DNA from: Coniferiporia sulphurascens
Taxonomy: Eukaryota; Basidiomycota; Agaricomycetes; Hymenochaetales; Hymenochaetaceae
Length of the DNA stretch: 64,000 bases
Assembly: GCA_002794785.1 (NCBI GenBank)
Contig: NBBA01000008.1
Coordinates: forward strand, 806,001 to 870,000
Direction of reading: 5' to 3'
Positions 1-11,645 of this stretch are shown piece by piece. The number at the start of each line of letters is the position of its first letter. Within the stretch, counting starts at the first letter, position 1. Made by a program: the position numbers and the translations under genes. The notes below the pieces were generated by a model, which ran no database searches, was not told the DNA's origin, and was given only the letters and a program-made list of their open reading frames with translations.

Positions 1-458
1 CTCGCTGACTCGCGTGGAACTAATGTCGTAACAACATTCCATACGCGGCTGTACCAAGACTCTCAAACTGTTAGCGTGAGGACATCCTTAATTGACCCGA
101 CCTCATAGCGCCTGCGAAAGAGATTGGGCGAGAATAGCAAGTGAACACTGGTTGGTCTGCCCTTTAACCTTGCCCCCGCAGGACTCTCAAGCACACTCCT
201 CATCTCATCGAGGTGCCCCCTCTTTCCTTCGTTCCCCCCGCACTCTCCGTGCCTGTACCATCCTCTCACGTCCTGTCCCTCAACGATCTGGGCTTCTGGG
301 GCTACCTCTCGCCTGGCTAGTTATCTGCTCTAGTACTTAAGTTTACTGGAGTTTGAACGGCGGGTACTTCCTCTTGCCCTTCCGCCGGTATCGATTGAAG
401 CGCTCTGCACGACTTTGCTCGACAACCGCGTGCGGAGACAACACCTCTAGTAGTCGGG
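1..458. other. Upstream region of the first membrane-protein gene
   Basis: No gene is supported here. The plus strand becomes pyrimidine-rich from about 160 to 320, as is common for basidiomycete promoters and 5' leaders. The two short open frames in it (63-269 minus, 92-340 plus) have no recognisable features. The region probably holds the promoter and leader of the gene that starts at 459. Confidence 0.4.
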
Positions 459-3153
459 ATGTTTGAGATGTATCAACGTTCGTTCCGTCGCCACACTCAG
501 ACGAGACTGCGATTGCTGCTGTCATTACTGGTGTTTGTAGCTGTAATAGGGACTTCAAACGCTCAGGTATACCTTTCTCCTCCCCTCTCCCGAATTTTGT
601 TGTCAGCTGGTTCAGGAAGGGGGTCACCGGCTTGTTTGTTCAAAGCACTAATATTTGATTTTGACTTATCCTTAGCAAAATGTCACGCTTGATGACACGG
701 ACTTGTACATCATCTATTCACCCGCGACATCCTGGCATGCCAGTACGGTCCCTTGTGCGTCTTGTCTAATGCCTGCGAATGGTACCGCCTTCGGTGGCAC
801 ATGGCACGACGGTACACATATTGTCTCGACAGTTGACGAGGACGATGAGGGCGCCGCCGGCGATGCAGCTGGGGATGGAACGACAACGAGCTCTGCAACG
901 AAGTTCACTGCAAGCTCTTCCTCGAGCTCGAGCGCTCAACCCGCACAAACGACCGATGATGGCGACGAAAATAAGGGAGGGAAGGGGAAAGGTGGTGATG
1001 GGACGAGGCGATTTAGACGGGCGATGTCCCCGTAAGTTTTTTCAAGTTCCGTTCTTTGGTCACCTTTTCCCCAAGAACTAAATGCTTTGCATGGAAGACA
1101 TTCTGTATCACAGAGCGGGAAAGTAAAACGTGATGAGAATCCTTTCGAAGTGCAAGGAGACGATTCAGACGACCCCGGCTCCCAAGACGTCCCTGTAACC
1201 GCTACGCTGAACTTTTCCGGTAAGTCGCTTACTGTTGTCACTTTCAGGCCGTTGTTGTGATTGGACGATTACTAAAAATCCGACATTCTTCCTAACATAT
1301 AGGGACAGCTATTTTTTTATTTGCCATTATGCCGCTGTTCCCGGCACCGCCAAACACCACTCCAACGACCACGAATTTAAGCTTTACTCTGGACGGATCG
1401 GCTCGTGGCCAGCTGTTATATCAGCCGGATGCTACGAAAACGGGAACACCTACCGTCAATAGTTCAACCGCTGAGAAGTTCCTCCCTGGCATTAATGTCT
1501 TTAGTTTGTCGGGGCTAGATGATACTGCCCACTCGCTCGTTGTGAATGTGGGTGCGGACAGTGTCTTTCTGTTTGATTACGCGGTATATACAGCGGGCGC
1601 GTCTGATTCAGTCTCGTCTACGACGACTGCACCGGGAAGCCAGCTCACGGAGAGTAGCAAGAATGTAAATGGGTGAGTTGAGTCTTCTCCCCTATCATTC
1701 ACTTGTACAGCACTTTCCGCCGCGCAATCAACCACGCGTGCGCGTCACGTCCCCTGATTGGTTAATGGGCTCGTTCTTTCCTTTTGGGTGGTTTTTCCGC
1801 CCGGAAGAAACGCGCCAAATCGCCTCATCTTCGGAGAGGCTGGTATTGGGCAGCTGCTTGAGATCATCACTTTACAGCGTCTCAATTGTTGTTGATCAGT
1901 TATCTTCTTTGTTCCCTCTCCACCCTCTTTCCAATCCCTCCTTGCATTTCTTGCCTCGTCTGCGACCGTCAAAACCTAAACTGATCATGTCTTCAACCTC
2001 CTTTTTCCCTCCTCCCACCGCATCTCCATACGACAGCTCGTCAAGCAAGCACAACGTTGCGACATTCGCCGGTGCAGTAGGTGGTTCAGTTGGCTTGCTT
2101 TCCGTCCTCGCGCTTGGACTCTGTATCTCTATTCGATATCGCCGGCGACGAGCACGTCAGCGCGAACGCCGGGGTCACGGAGCGTATGCTGAAACCTTTA
2201 CCGCGCGTGACCATGGCACTTACGGACCCGACGATGACGAGGAAGACAGCGTATTTAGAAGGAGGATTGGAGTGGGCGCTCAACCAATAATGTCTCAAGC
2301 AGGTCCTGCACTCTTTGTTCCGAGATACTTTCCTGGCTCGACACCCGCTTCACCACCTCCATATGTCGCAGAGGGTCCACCGGTTCCAGTACTTGATCCA
2401 TTGCCCCTCATGACGTCTATAAATCGTGCGGGACTACCCGTAGCGATTCCGTCGGCGCCTCCCGCTAGCATCACTCTTCCTACTCCAACGCTCGATCTTC
2501 AGAGGACATCAACGGGAAATTATAGCTACGCGGATAGACCACCTCCCACACCCCCTGACGAGGAATCACGACCAACATTTATCATTGGAAGCGAGAGACA
2601 GGAGAGAATTTTCAATGGCGGGATTGTGGGTCCATTACCCCTGGATTCTCCAGCTGCGGAGGAATGTGATCCCATGCTCGGGATGGATTTTAACGAAGAG
2701 GAAAATAACGAGCAGCGGATTCGAGGCTCAAGAGAATCAAACCCTGAAGTACCGAGTTCCGACGCGTCGCGTTCATCGAGCGGATATACACAGGAGTATG
2801 AATCTAGCGCGGGGGCAGGAACAGCGCCTTCCCTGACATCCGCGACACAAATTACACCGTCAACGCTCCGGACGTCGATGCCCTCAACCGATGGTTCCGA
2901 CAGCATGCTCGCTCCCCCGGGTTTATATCCGACCCTCAATACTTCAACTTCTCTTCCGTCTCTTTCTTCGTCCAGGCCGCTACACCTTTCCTCGCCCTCG
3001 CAACCTAATCTTGTTAATTCTAACCCTTCGGACGGCCCGACGACAATAGCGTATCCCCTTCTGCGCCCTTCGCGGATACCCCTTCCACCGTCGATCTACG
3101 CCTCAGACTTTGAATCGCAGGAATCTTTGGCAAGACACGACAGTCGGATATGA
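459..3153 (+). CDS. Single-pass type I membrane protein with fungal extracellular domain
   Basis: Proposed exons 459-566, 676-1031, 1116-1219, 1303-1672 and 2037-3153 give 684 residues. Residues 1-34 look like a signal peptide (basic start, then LLLSLLVFVAVIG, then SNA before the cut). The ectodomain opens NVTLDDTD and later holds FTLDG and a GINVFSLSGLDDTAHSL segment, a beta-sandwich-like pattern seen in many agaricomycete surface proteins. A Ser/Thr linker leads to one membrane helix (AGAVGGSVGLLSVLALGLCI), followed at once by an RYRRRRARQRERR stop-transfer run and a roughly 340-residue Pro/Ser-rich, probably disordered cytoplasmic tail. All junctions are in phase. The last intron (1673-2036) is 364 nt, far longer than its neighbours. 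A separate short gene starting at ATG 1987 is the alternative, but it would lack the ectodomain. No function is known to me; a surface sensor or adhesion role is only inference. Confidence 0.7.
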
Positions 3154-5303
3154 TGTTCGATTTGCATTTTCAATTTACTTCACAGTGTTGTATGGTGAGC
3201 ACTGCCGCTCCTTTGCATTCTCGCACTTCGTTCTTGTCCCGCTGTCCGGTTTCCATCATCGCCCCTTCCCTGAAACTTATTTGTAAAATGCGGACTCTCT
3301 GTGAGAAAGAATGCACTATCCGCGGCCATATATGCACTCCGATTCATACCCCTGACCTCATGTGGACGTGCTTTCGAGTTATCTTTGACTTTGGAGAGCG
3401 TAGAAATTCTGCGCATCACATACAAACAGCACGTGGCCCGCGCCGCTAGTCTATTAGGCCATGCGCTGGCCGGGCTGGAATACCGTATATCACCTGTGAA
3501 AAACCAGGCTCACAAGACGTGTATAATGGGATCCTGGGAGCACGTATATATTTCCCCATCGTCAGCGCGCTGATGTGAAGATGCCACCATATCGCTATCG
3601 CTTCATTTGTCTACCCGCCCATTATTTCCTGATCTCACGCCCACACCAAATCTTCGTTCTGCGGCTTTCTTTCGTTTGTTTATTGGGCTGTCCCTTGCGC
3701 CCTTGCGTACTAGACGGGGTTTACAAATGACGAGCAAGGTGCCTGCTTGGCGTTCGTCAAGGGCCGAGATTCATCGCGCAGTTGGCGTTACTTTAATGTT
3801 TTGCTGATTCCTGCCTTTTACCTTTTATCTCACCTACAAACTTAGCTGATGCGACTGGTTCTTCTGTTTTAGTTCATTGAAGAAATAATCCTTAAAATAA
3901 ACAATCGTGCATATTGCACAACACATCACCGGACCGTTTCTCTATATACATCGACCTTCGGTCTATTTTACTTTCGGCCCCTCTTCAATGCGTTTCCCAT
4001 CAATTCTCCCTCTCTCGACGCATTATACCGCATATAACTTATCTTTGGGGCGTAATCGGCGGTATTCTCTGTATATGGTGCCCCAACAATTTATGATTTA
4101 GATCACCGTCTTACTTCAATCGTTCGCATTTGCGTGAGAGGGTAAGGGGAACGCCCGAAGAGAAGATCCGACCGACCCTCGAGTTCGTCCATTACACAGA
4201 TCGCACCACTACAGTGGAGGGACGGTGCCTTGTCCTTATCTTATCCAGGGCTAATAGGAAACCCACTTCTCTGGGCGGATGACTGGCTCCTTGCGAGCGC
4301 TCCAGTAGATTACTTCCCACTTAAGTTGTGGATTTTGGTGTGAGAGGCCATGGGGTCGGGGCGTCTTTACAGTTGGATGTAACTGCTCTCTTCTGTATCG
4401 GGACGCAGGCCCGTCAGTGCCGACAATTCATCTTTTGTGGTTCCTAAGCGCATGGGATTAAGGTTGACGAATGGTCTGGTGGATCCGTTCTGCGACGCTC
4501 TTGGACTTGAAAAATACACGAACGGTTGGCTCTAGTCCCACCGGGCCACGGACAGCGTTTTCTTTGTAAGTGGGTGTGCGGAGATGCAGCCCGAAATAAC
4601 CACCGTTCAACACAGTTCAGCCTGGGACGCGGGCGGAGAGAGGAGGCTGGGACTCCTGACTCCATTATACCAGACCAAGAGGGTTGCGTGTGTGTCTGGA
4701 CATCACGATTCACCGCAGACATTTTCTAAGTGTATATATTGACCCGGACCACTTGCGATCTCTGGTAAGTGGGCCATCTTGTGGTGAAGCTGAGGGATGT
4801 CCGCGATCCCCTTTTTTTTGAATGAAAACGTACACAGAACAATGGTCGTCAGGTGTCGATGCCAGAGAGTTGGAGATTGAGTCGGGAATCAATGTCGGGT
4901 ATTCCGTGAATTGATACTTCTTGCATTTAGAAGCTAGAGTTGGCAAGCTGCAGACGTCGAGGACATGCCCCTTGCTCCTTGGAGTTTGAGCCCTCACCCA
5001 CGATTTTCGAAGAGACGATTTCAGCTACGCAAGCTCAAGCTTCTCTAACGTCTTTCTTCCGGATTCTGCGTTCTTGCATTGAACACCGTAACAACAACGA
5101 GGGCCACACCTTTTCAGAGTACCTTGAGTCTGAGGACAGCCCGGGTGGCAGAAGCAATTGTACGAGAAAATGAAATTGCCGATTCCGTAGATGCGCCACG
5201 CGCATGGTACACGAAGCCATCCCGCCCAAACTCGGGTCTGTTTGCAATCTCCAAGGTCCATACGCCTTCGGACGAGTATTTACGAATAAAAAACAAAAGA
5301 TTC
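3154..5303. other. Intergenic region between membrane-protein gene and tRNA
   Basis: About 2.1 kb without a supported gene. Short open frames (for example 3301-3573, 3607-3807, 4526-4729 plus; 4444-4722, 4710-4997 minus) lack good starts, splice structure or familiar motifs. I see no repeat or mobile element. Confidence 0.4.
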
Positions 5304-5401
5304 AACCTCAGGTGGGACTCGAACCCACAACCTTAGCCTGGTCTGCTCATATGAGCGCACCACATTAGGAAAGCTACGCGCTGCCATTGCGCTACAGAGG
5401 C
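5304..5401 (-). tRNA. tRNA-Arg(CCT) with a 26-nt intron
   Basis: Read on the minus strand, the D arm is GCGC-AATGGCA-GCGC, the anticodon loop is TTCCTAA (anticodon CCT) on a TAGCT/GGCTA stem, and the T arm is GTGGG-TTCGAGT-CCCAC. The intron (5340-5365) lies one base 3' of the anticodon, the canonical position for nuclear tRNA introns, and carries its own hairpin (GCTCATATGAGC). The acceptor stem pairs GCCTCTG with CTGAGGT, with one G-T wobble and one T-T mismatch at pair 6:67. A T-rich run on the minus strand just after the gene (complement of 5281-5299) fits a Pol III terminator. The D loop resembles that of yeast tRNA-Arg(CCT). Length without the intron is 72 nt. Confidence 0.85.
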
Positions 5402-5657
5402 TTTAACATTCTCATTAATTGTACCAACTCAGCAAAAATATAACGTAGCAAATTTGTTCCGTCTTTGCTTCTGTGCTGACACACTGTGGCTCGTTATGGT
5501 AGATATCTCACGGACGTGGACAAGCGGTTGTCTGCCATAGGCTTATGCTTAAACACTAGTTACTGACTGCCGGCTAGGTGAACTCGACCTCGTTATACTC
5601 CATCTTTGTTCGAGCGGAAACATCACCGGTTCTGGGGGCATACAAGTGACGCACGCC

Positions 5658-6159
5658 ATGGCACCATCTGGTGGTAAGCTTGCAAGTCCGTCTCGTCTTC
5701 TCGTCTACATGGTCACGCCCACTTAGAACCAAAGGACTCTCCAAAGCCGCAACCGATTGGCAACTCTCCCTTCATATTTCTATTCACAATCTGCACCCTT
5801 TGCGTGCTATTTATCCTCTGGCGGCGCGCGAACAGCCTGCGCTCGGTCGTCGCGCACCAGTACGTCTCGGAACATGAGCTCATGTGGACATAAGCTCACA
5901 CTGATTTCATATGCGTACCTTTTACGCTAGGCTCAAGACCTGGACGCACGGTGGGGGGCGCATCCGACTGTCTGAGGATGACGGACCGCCTGCACGTAGC
6001 TTTGTAGAGGACGATGAAGACGAGGAGGCGGAGGACTCGGAACCACTCGCGGTGCGCATCGAGCGTTTACGGAATAGCCGTGCGGAGGCTACAGTTCCGC
6101 CAGTTCCTCCTCCCAAGGATCCAAGCCCTGGTCAAGGACAAGACATGGAGGGTGCTTAG
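5658..6159 (+). CDS. Small single-pass membrane protein, unknown function
   Basis: Proposed exons 5658-5673, 5727-5859 and 5931-6159 give 125 residues. The first coding exon is only 16 nt (MAPSG). Exon 2 carries one membrane helix of about 20 residues (FIFLFTICTLCVLFILW) followed by RRANSLRSVVAHQ, so the N terminus probably faces the lumen or outside and the basic side the cytosol. The C-terminal half is acidic and Pro-rich (SEDDGPPARSF, then a DDEDEEAEDSE cluster, then PPVPPPKDP). Both introns (53 and 71 nt) have good GTAAG/GTACGT donors. It faces NUP98 tail to tail, with 334 bp between the two stop codons. I do not recognise a named family. Confidence 0.65.
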
Positions 6160-6493
6160 TATGGTGTGAGCACTGGACGTTAGTTTTACGGGCAAGGTAT
6201 TATATATCTGAATTCTCGATATTTGCGTTTCACCTTTGGCTTTTGACGTCATGACGATATTACCCTAACTTCTCTTTCAATTAACATCACTATGGACCTT
6301 ATGTAGTACACAAATATAAGCTTCATGAAATTCTCCAATCATCACACAGTCATGATATATCACAATGTAATTGCGCAGGAGAACACACGATGGGAAACTG
6401 CTCATATGCAGTTCAAAGATGAAAGAAAAAAAAACGAAAGCATATTGAAATCGTAAGCAAATCGTGAGCCCGGGAATTCTCGACGCAGGCCTT
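6160..6493. other. Convergent 3' intergenic region
   Basis: AT-rich 334 bp between the stop codons of the small membrane protein and NUP98. It must hold both 3' untranslated ends. No other feature is seen. Confidence 0.5.
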
Positions 6494-9400
6494 TCAAAAG
6501 TGATCCACCGTGAACGTCCATGTTCCGGTTTTGATGGCGTAGCTTTCGAAATGCGTGTGCTTCATGTTCTTCAGACGCTTCAGATGCTTCGTGAATAACG
6601 GATGCTTATCATCCGTGATAGGCTCGCGACTCGCTTTGTCGACAGGCCAGCAGCCAAGCAGAATGATACGCGCGCGCACATTAATGCCTTCGCCCGGCGG
6701 CGGTTTCACGTCGTCGCCTTCCACAGAGTCAGGATATACGCACACTTCTTTGTTGTCGATCTGTATGAGTCGTCCGAGCAATGCGCTCAACCGCGGTAGT
6801 GCCGTCAGATCTACAGGTTCGAGGAAATGGACCTCTCCGAAGCCCTTTCGCCCAACAACGAGCTCCTCAAACGAGGAAAGCTCTCCGTTGCTTAAAGAAC
6901 GCAGCACGTCAAGTGGCGGCTCCACGTAGTAGTCACCCTCCTGAGGCTCCGTCGCGTTCTTTTCAAGTGAAGCGGCTTTCTTTCCAGGAGAGGTCGGCGC
7001 TGGTGATGCCGCTGCTGGCGAGGGTCTTGACGCTGAAGGGTTTGCAAAAAGTTCCTTCTCTCGCGCTGCTATGCTCATTGCCGGATTAAACGCAACCTTA
7101 GAACCGCTTGCTGATGCGTTCTTCACTCCTGCACGCCCAAACACCTCGCTCGGGTCCATCTTCTTATCCAGCACGAGCTTTTTCGGACTTTGTTTTCCAT
7201 CACTACCCATCGCTCCACTGCCCAAGAACGCTTCCGGACCAAGCAAGCTTCCACCGCCCCTGCTTAGTGCAAGAGGACTCGGAGCGCTTGTGGAGAGTGT
7301 CAACGTCGATGAGAGTCCGTTGTTTCTGGTGAGGCCAGCGGAGGATTGCGAGAACCCGAACCCCCGTAGCTTCCCTCCGCCGCCAAGGCGTGATGAGGAT
7401 AGACCCAGTGGTGATCGTGTAGGTACGTCCACGAAATAGCTGGACATCTTCTTTGGCGGCGGGTCGATTGACGTCGCTTGTGTACCAGACTGGAGCAGGC
7501 TGAAGATCGGGAGGTTCGTTTGCACAGGTTGAGCCACAGAAGCAGTCAGGGTGCCAGCGCCCTGCGTACCGCCGGTGCCAGCGATAGAAGACCCGAAGCC
7601 ACCGTTCATGCCGCCCAACGTACTCCCTCCGAATATTGAACCCCCCAAACCGTTCGTGGGCGCTTGCGTAGTTGACTGGCCAAAAGTAGTCGTTGCAGGT
7701 TTCTGACCAAACAACGATTGATTACCGAATGCGCTCGTCCCAGCTGCAGGCTGTGCGGTCGATTGACCAAGGGGTTGCCCAAAAAGACTGCCTTGCGGTT
7801 GCGTTGCACCTGCGTTGGCGGGCTGATTGACTGTCGAGCCGAAGATCCCGCTGCCACCGAAACCTCGGGGGATGCGTCAAAAGCTTGGCTCAAATCACAG
7901 TTACTGAACCCACCTGTCTTGTTCTGGTTATTGCCGAAAAGAGTCGATCCCCCAGTCCCAAACGGCCCAGTGGCTGCAGGCTGAGTCGTTGATTGCCCGA
8001 AAACTATTGCATTGTTATTTTTTTTTAGCACGGTACCGAGAACTTTAAAAAATCGAAGTAAACTCACGTCCGGTAGTCGGCTGAGCTTGGTTTTGTGTTT
8101 GGCCAGGCTGGCCTTGCTGCTGGTTATTCTGACCGAAAAGGCCGGTACTGGTGCCGCCGAATAGCCCGGTCTGAGGCTGCTGCTGCTGCTGTTGTTGTTG
8201 TTGTTGTTGTTGCTGGTTCGGTTGACCTTGGCTGTTCTGACCAAATAGTCCAAAGCCTCCGGCAGTAGGTTGTGGGGCAGGTTGTCCGAAGATTCCAGGC
8301 TTCGATAGACTGCTATTACTATTGGTTGCGCCTAGGTTACCATAATGTTAGCGGTGTGTAAATTCATCTGGACTGAAATTCTTACCGAACCCTCCGAATC
8401 CCCCTGTTCCTTGGCTCTGATTCGCCGGCTGACCAAATACGTTACCGGTCGCTGGAGTCTGACCAGGTTGCTGACTATTGTTCTGGCCAAAAGAACCGAA
8501 TGCTGTCCCTGTTGTGCCAAACGTGCCAAAGGGCTTCGCTTGCTGATTCTGGCCGAATGCGTTTCCACCTCCGAACACGCTCGTCGTCGGTTGAGGCTGC
8601 TGCGTACCGCTTTGACCGAACGTACCTGTTCCACCACCGAATACGCTGGGTGTAGACTGCTGCTGCTGGTTATTCTGACCAAACGTGCCAAATGCACCGG
8701 TACCCGTCCCGCCTCCAAAGGCTGTGGTTGATGGTTGTGCAGGCTGGCCAAACGAGCCGAATGCGTTGGTCGGCTGTGTTGCGCCCGGCTGCTGGTTGCC
8801 CTGACCAAATCCACCGAATGTAGTGGATCCGGTAGCAGGCTGCCCAAACGCAGATGTCGACGGCTGAGGTTGGTTCAGACCGAAGGTCGCAGACTGACCA
8901 AACCCACCCGCAGTCTTGCGTCCTTGGACATAATCCTGCAAGCGGATTTCCTGCGGATGCCAACATTGAGTCGAGCTTACACGGAGAAGCTACGTCTAGC
9001 TTACGTACCTCGGCCGATGAGCCTCGGTATGCGGGCATCATACTGATACTCTGATAATGAAGCGTAACTGGAGATGGACCGTTCGTGTCCTTCTCCGTGA
9101 ATACTTGGAATAGGGGGTTCGAAGATCCTGTTGTGACCGGCGCGACACCTCCCTCTCCCGTGCCGGCATTTTGTCCTTTAGACGCGTTGAAAAACGTTAG
9201 ACAGCCCGTATCAAAGGAAATGGTGGAGACAGAGAAAAAGAAATGTGCCCTTACCAGTCGATGTACTTCCGAAAGCGCCGGTTGGGGCAGCAGGTTTCTG
9301 TCCAAATAGGCCGCCACCACCACCACCACCACCAAACGCGTTCGTCGTTCCCGACGGCTGGCCGAACGTGGTTGTCCCTGCGTTGCCGGTGTTGGTCTGC

Positions 9401-9959
9401 CCGAACGCACCCGTGCTTCCCGCTCCAAATGCCGATGTTCCGGTTCCCCCTCCGAATGCACCGAATCCTGAAGGCTTGGGAGCGCCAAACGCAGAAGTGC
9501 CGCCTCCGAAAGTGCCTGGTGTAATGTTGCTTGAGATGCCTAGTTGTCGATTTTGGGGATTGGAAGTCGTACCAAAGCCAGATGTACCGCTCGTGTTCGC
9601 CGCGTTCGCTGGTGCGCCAAACATTGGGTTCACAGTTGGTTGTTGTTGGTTATTCTGCCCAAATGCACCGAACGCTGCGATTTAGGATGTGATTGTAAAA
9701 TAGCGAAGGTGTGAGATGTGGGCGACGAGTAAGGTGCACACGTCAAAATCGAACACCGGGGGAAGAAATACCAGATTTGAACCAAAAGTTCAGCATGACT
9801 TGGACAAACATCAGTACAGCAGGGACACGCACCGCCCGTTCCACCGGACCCGAACGCATTGGGTTGCCCAAAGGCAGACGTGCCCTGCGGTTGTTGAGGT
9901 TGCTGTTGTTGCTGTTGCTGGTTCTGCTGAGGGTTCGTCCACGAAGAGTTCCCGAACAT
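6494..9959 (-). CDS. NUP98: Nucleoporin NUP98 (FG repeats, GLEBS, autoproteolytic domain)
   Basis: Seven exons, in coding order 9833-9959, 9255-9674, 9009-9175, 8386-8950, 8068-8331, 7914-8003 and 6494-7863, give 1000 residues. FG and GLFG repeats separated by Gln/Asn/Gly/Thr linkers fill residues 1-200 and 255-600. Between them, about residues 219-250, is a clear GLEBS site (QSISMMPAY...EIRLQDY), which in this family binds Gle2/Rae1; its two halves are joined across the 58-nt intron 8951-9008. From about residue 855 to the end is the Nup98 autoproteolytic domain (YYVEPPLDVLRSLSNGELSS to TWTFTVDHF), which docks on Nup82/Nup88-type partners and Nup96. The frame stops directly after the His-Phe that precedes the cleavage point in relatives. 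It follows FES1 on the same strand, 197 bp downstream of the FES1 stop codon. The protein acts in the central channel and both faces of the pore. Confidence 0.93.
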
Positions 9960-10156
9960 GGTCAATGGCGGAGCGTAGTGAGCAGACGGAAGACGACGTC
10001 GAGCATGGCGAGCTCAAAACCCAAGCGTGTGAAAGCCGCCACGCGACCGTCTGAGTCAGCGCTTCAAGACGCGGTCATTGACTCGTTAAAATAAATATAT
10101 ACAGAGTTGTACAGTACTGCTAATACGATTGTAAATGTACATTACTAGCTGCGCAG
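9960..10156 (-). promoter_or_regulatory. NUP98 promoter / FES1 3' end
   Basis: The 197 bp between the FES1 stop and the NUP98 start, both on the minus strand, must hold the FES1 3' end and the NUP98 core promoter. AT-rich stretch at 10089-10140. No specific element is assigned. Confidence 0.35.
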
Positions 10157-11582
10157 TCAGAAGGGGTCCTGATTCAACGCGTCCCGCAGAGCGTCCAGTT
10201 CTTCGCTTCCGAGTTCCCAATTTACCCCTTTTCCTCTCTGCACTTGAATCCAGCCCCAAAGCGTTCTCCTCTCATCATCGTCTAACTGGCCTCCCGCCAA
10301 AATCAAATAAGTGTGTAATAGTCTGGGGATGGAAATGTTGAGTATGAACCCCTAAATATAATTCAGAGGTATGGACGTACCTGACTAGCTTTTCCTCCAA
10401 ATCAACATCCCCCTCTTCATCGCCGTCTTTCCCGTGCGGAAGTGGGCTGACCAGACCCCGAACAAGTTCGCCACTAATCCCATAGCTTCTCAAGGCCACA
10501 GAGGCGATGGTCGAAGTCGTCGTTGATTCTAACGTCATGCCTGCGTGCGAGTTCGGATACTCGGGTTGCCGGGGTTCGTCGCCATTCGGCAAGTCTGCAC
10601 CGTGCATCCGGATTCCGGAAGGCTCGGCATTAGGCGCAGAGGGACGCGAAGGTGTTGAAGGGACCAGAAGGCTATTCAGAAGAAAGACAGTTTTACGACG
10701 AACTGTGATATCTGGATCTATAATAGAAACGTGTTCCAACTTAATTGTTTTCCCACTCAAACTGAGAAATGCAATCACAGACAGCGTCACGCACCTTCCA
10801 ACGCAAATTTGAGTACTTTCCACCCCCCGCATTCTTCCAGCAGCGTAACACCGCGTGCGTTATGTTTGAGGAGACCACTTAGCGCATATACAGCTTTCGA
10901 TCGCGTTTTCGACGAGGATTCGTCAGGAGCGAGGTGACCAAGTATTATTAACAGCGGAGAATCCGGTAGAGATAGGTACTATATGCAACACGTTGGTCAG
11001 ACCGAGAACCGATACAACAAGAAAGCACACGACCCACGGCGTTTTGAGCGGCCGGGTTATTCTGTGCTGCGGTTCCGACTATCCACAGAACCGCGGCGCG
11101 AATATCATCACTGGACTCGGGAGATGTCAAGAGCTCTCGCAAGGTTGACCACATGCCCATCTTTTCGATGTCTAAGAAAGGTGTAAGCAGATCGAGAAGT
11201 GCATACAACCAGCTTTCTAGTCGGCCAGATAATTTTTCGTGAAACGGTCACGTACTGTTCGCATTATCGATGTTTTCCACGAGCTTCGAGAAAGAAAAAC
11301 AGGCGATTCTAGTATAAAGATGCTAGTTTTTCCAGACAGGATCACGCTACGCACCATCTCGAAGTCGTCCAATGCACCGAGCCGTATATCTTCACTCTTC
11401 CCTACATCTGTCGCCACAGTGAGAGCATCCTTCATGAGCTCGCTCTCTGGGCGACCAATTAGCGCATTTATGAGTTCCGGGTCAAATTGCCTCGGTTCTG
11501 GAGGCTGCCGGTTTACACCAACCCCATCTGGCCTATCCTGAACTTGAGAGTTCTCGATTGACCATCTCAAGAGCGACTGCAT
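10157..11582 (-). CDS. FES1: Hsp70 nucleotide-exchange factor Fes1 (HspBP1 family)
   Basis: Six exons in coding order 11355-11582, 11256-11283, 11038-11171, 10795-10978, 10381-10717 and 10157-10322 give 358 residues, close to fungal Fes1 plus extra linker. The start MQSLLRWSIENS is the typical Fes1 opening. Conserved armadillo-type segments follow: LVENIDNANNIEKMGMW, then AAVLWIVGTAAQNNPAAQNA, then SKAVYALSGLLKHN and VRRKTVFLLNSLL. Known role: an ARM-fold clamp that releases ADP from cytosolic Hsp70 and helps clear misfolded protein. Exon 2 is a 28-nt micro-exon. A Ser/Pro-rich linker (residues near 225-280) separates the ARM core from a C-terminal helical tail ending ALNQDPF. All phases agree. 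NUP98 lies immediately downstream on the same strand. Confidence 0.9.
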
Positions 11583-11645
11583 GGTGAGTTGTTGAAGTTG
11601 CGTAGCGGCGTCTCTGAGATATAAAGAAGTCTAAGGTAACGCCTT

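Noticed and set aside
1669..3153. A separate 494-residue protein starting at 1669
   Set aside because: Its first 120 residues are the long intron read through; the in-phase splice at 1673/2036 links signal peptide, ectodomain and membrane helix.
7606..9488. Long minus-strand frames 7606-8253 and 8670-9488
   Set aside because: They are alternative-frame or intron read-through versions of NUP98 exons.
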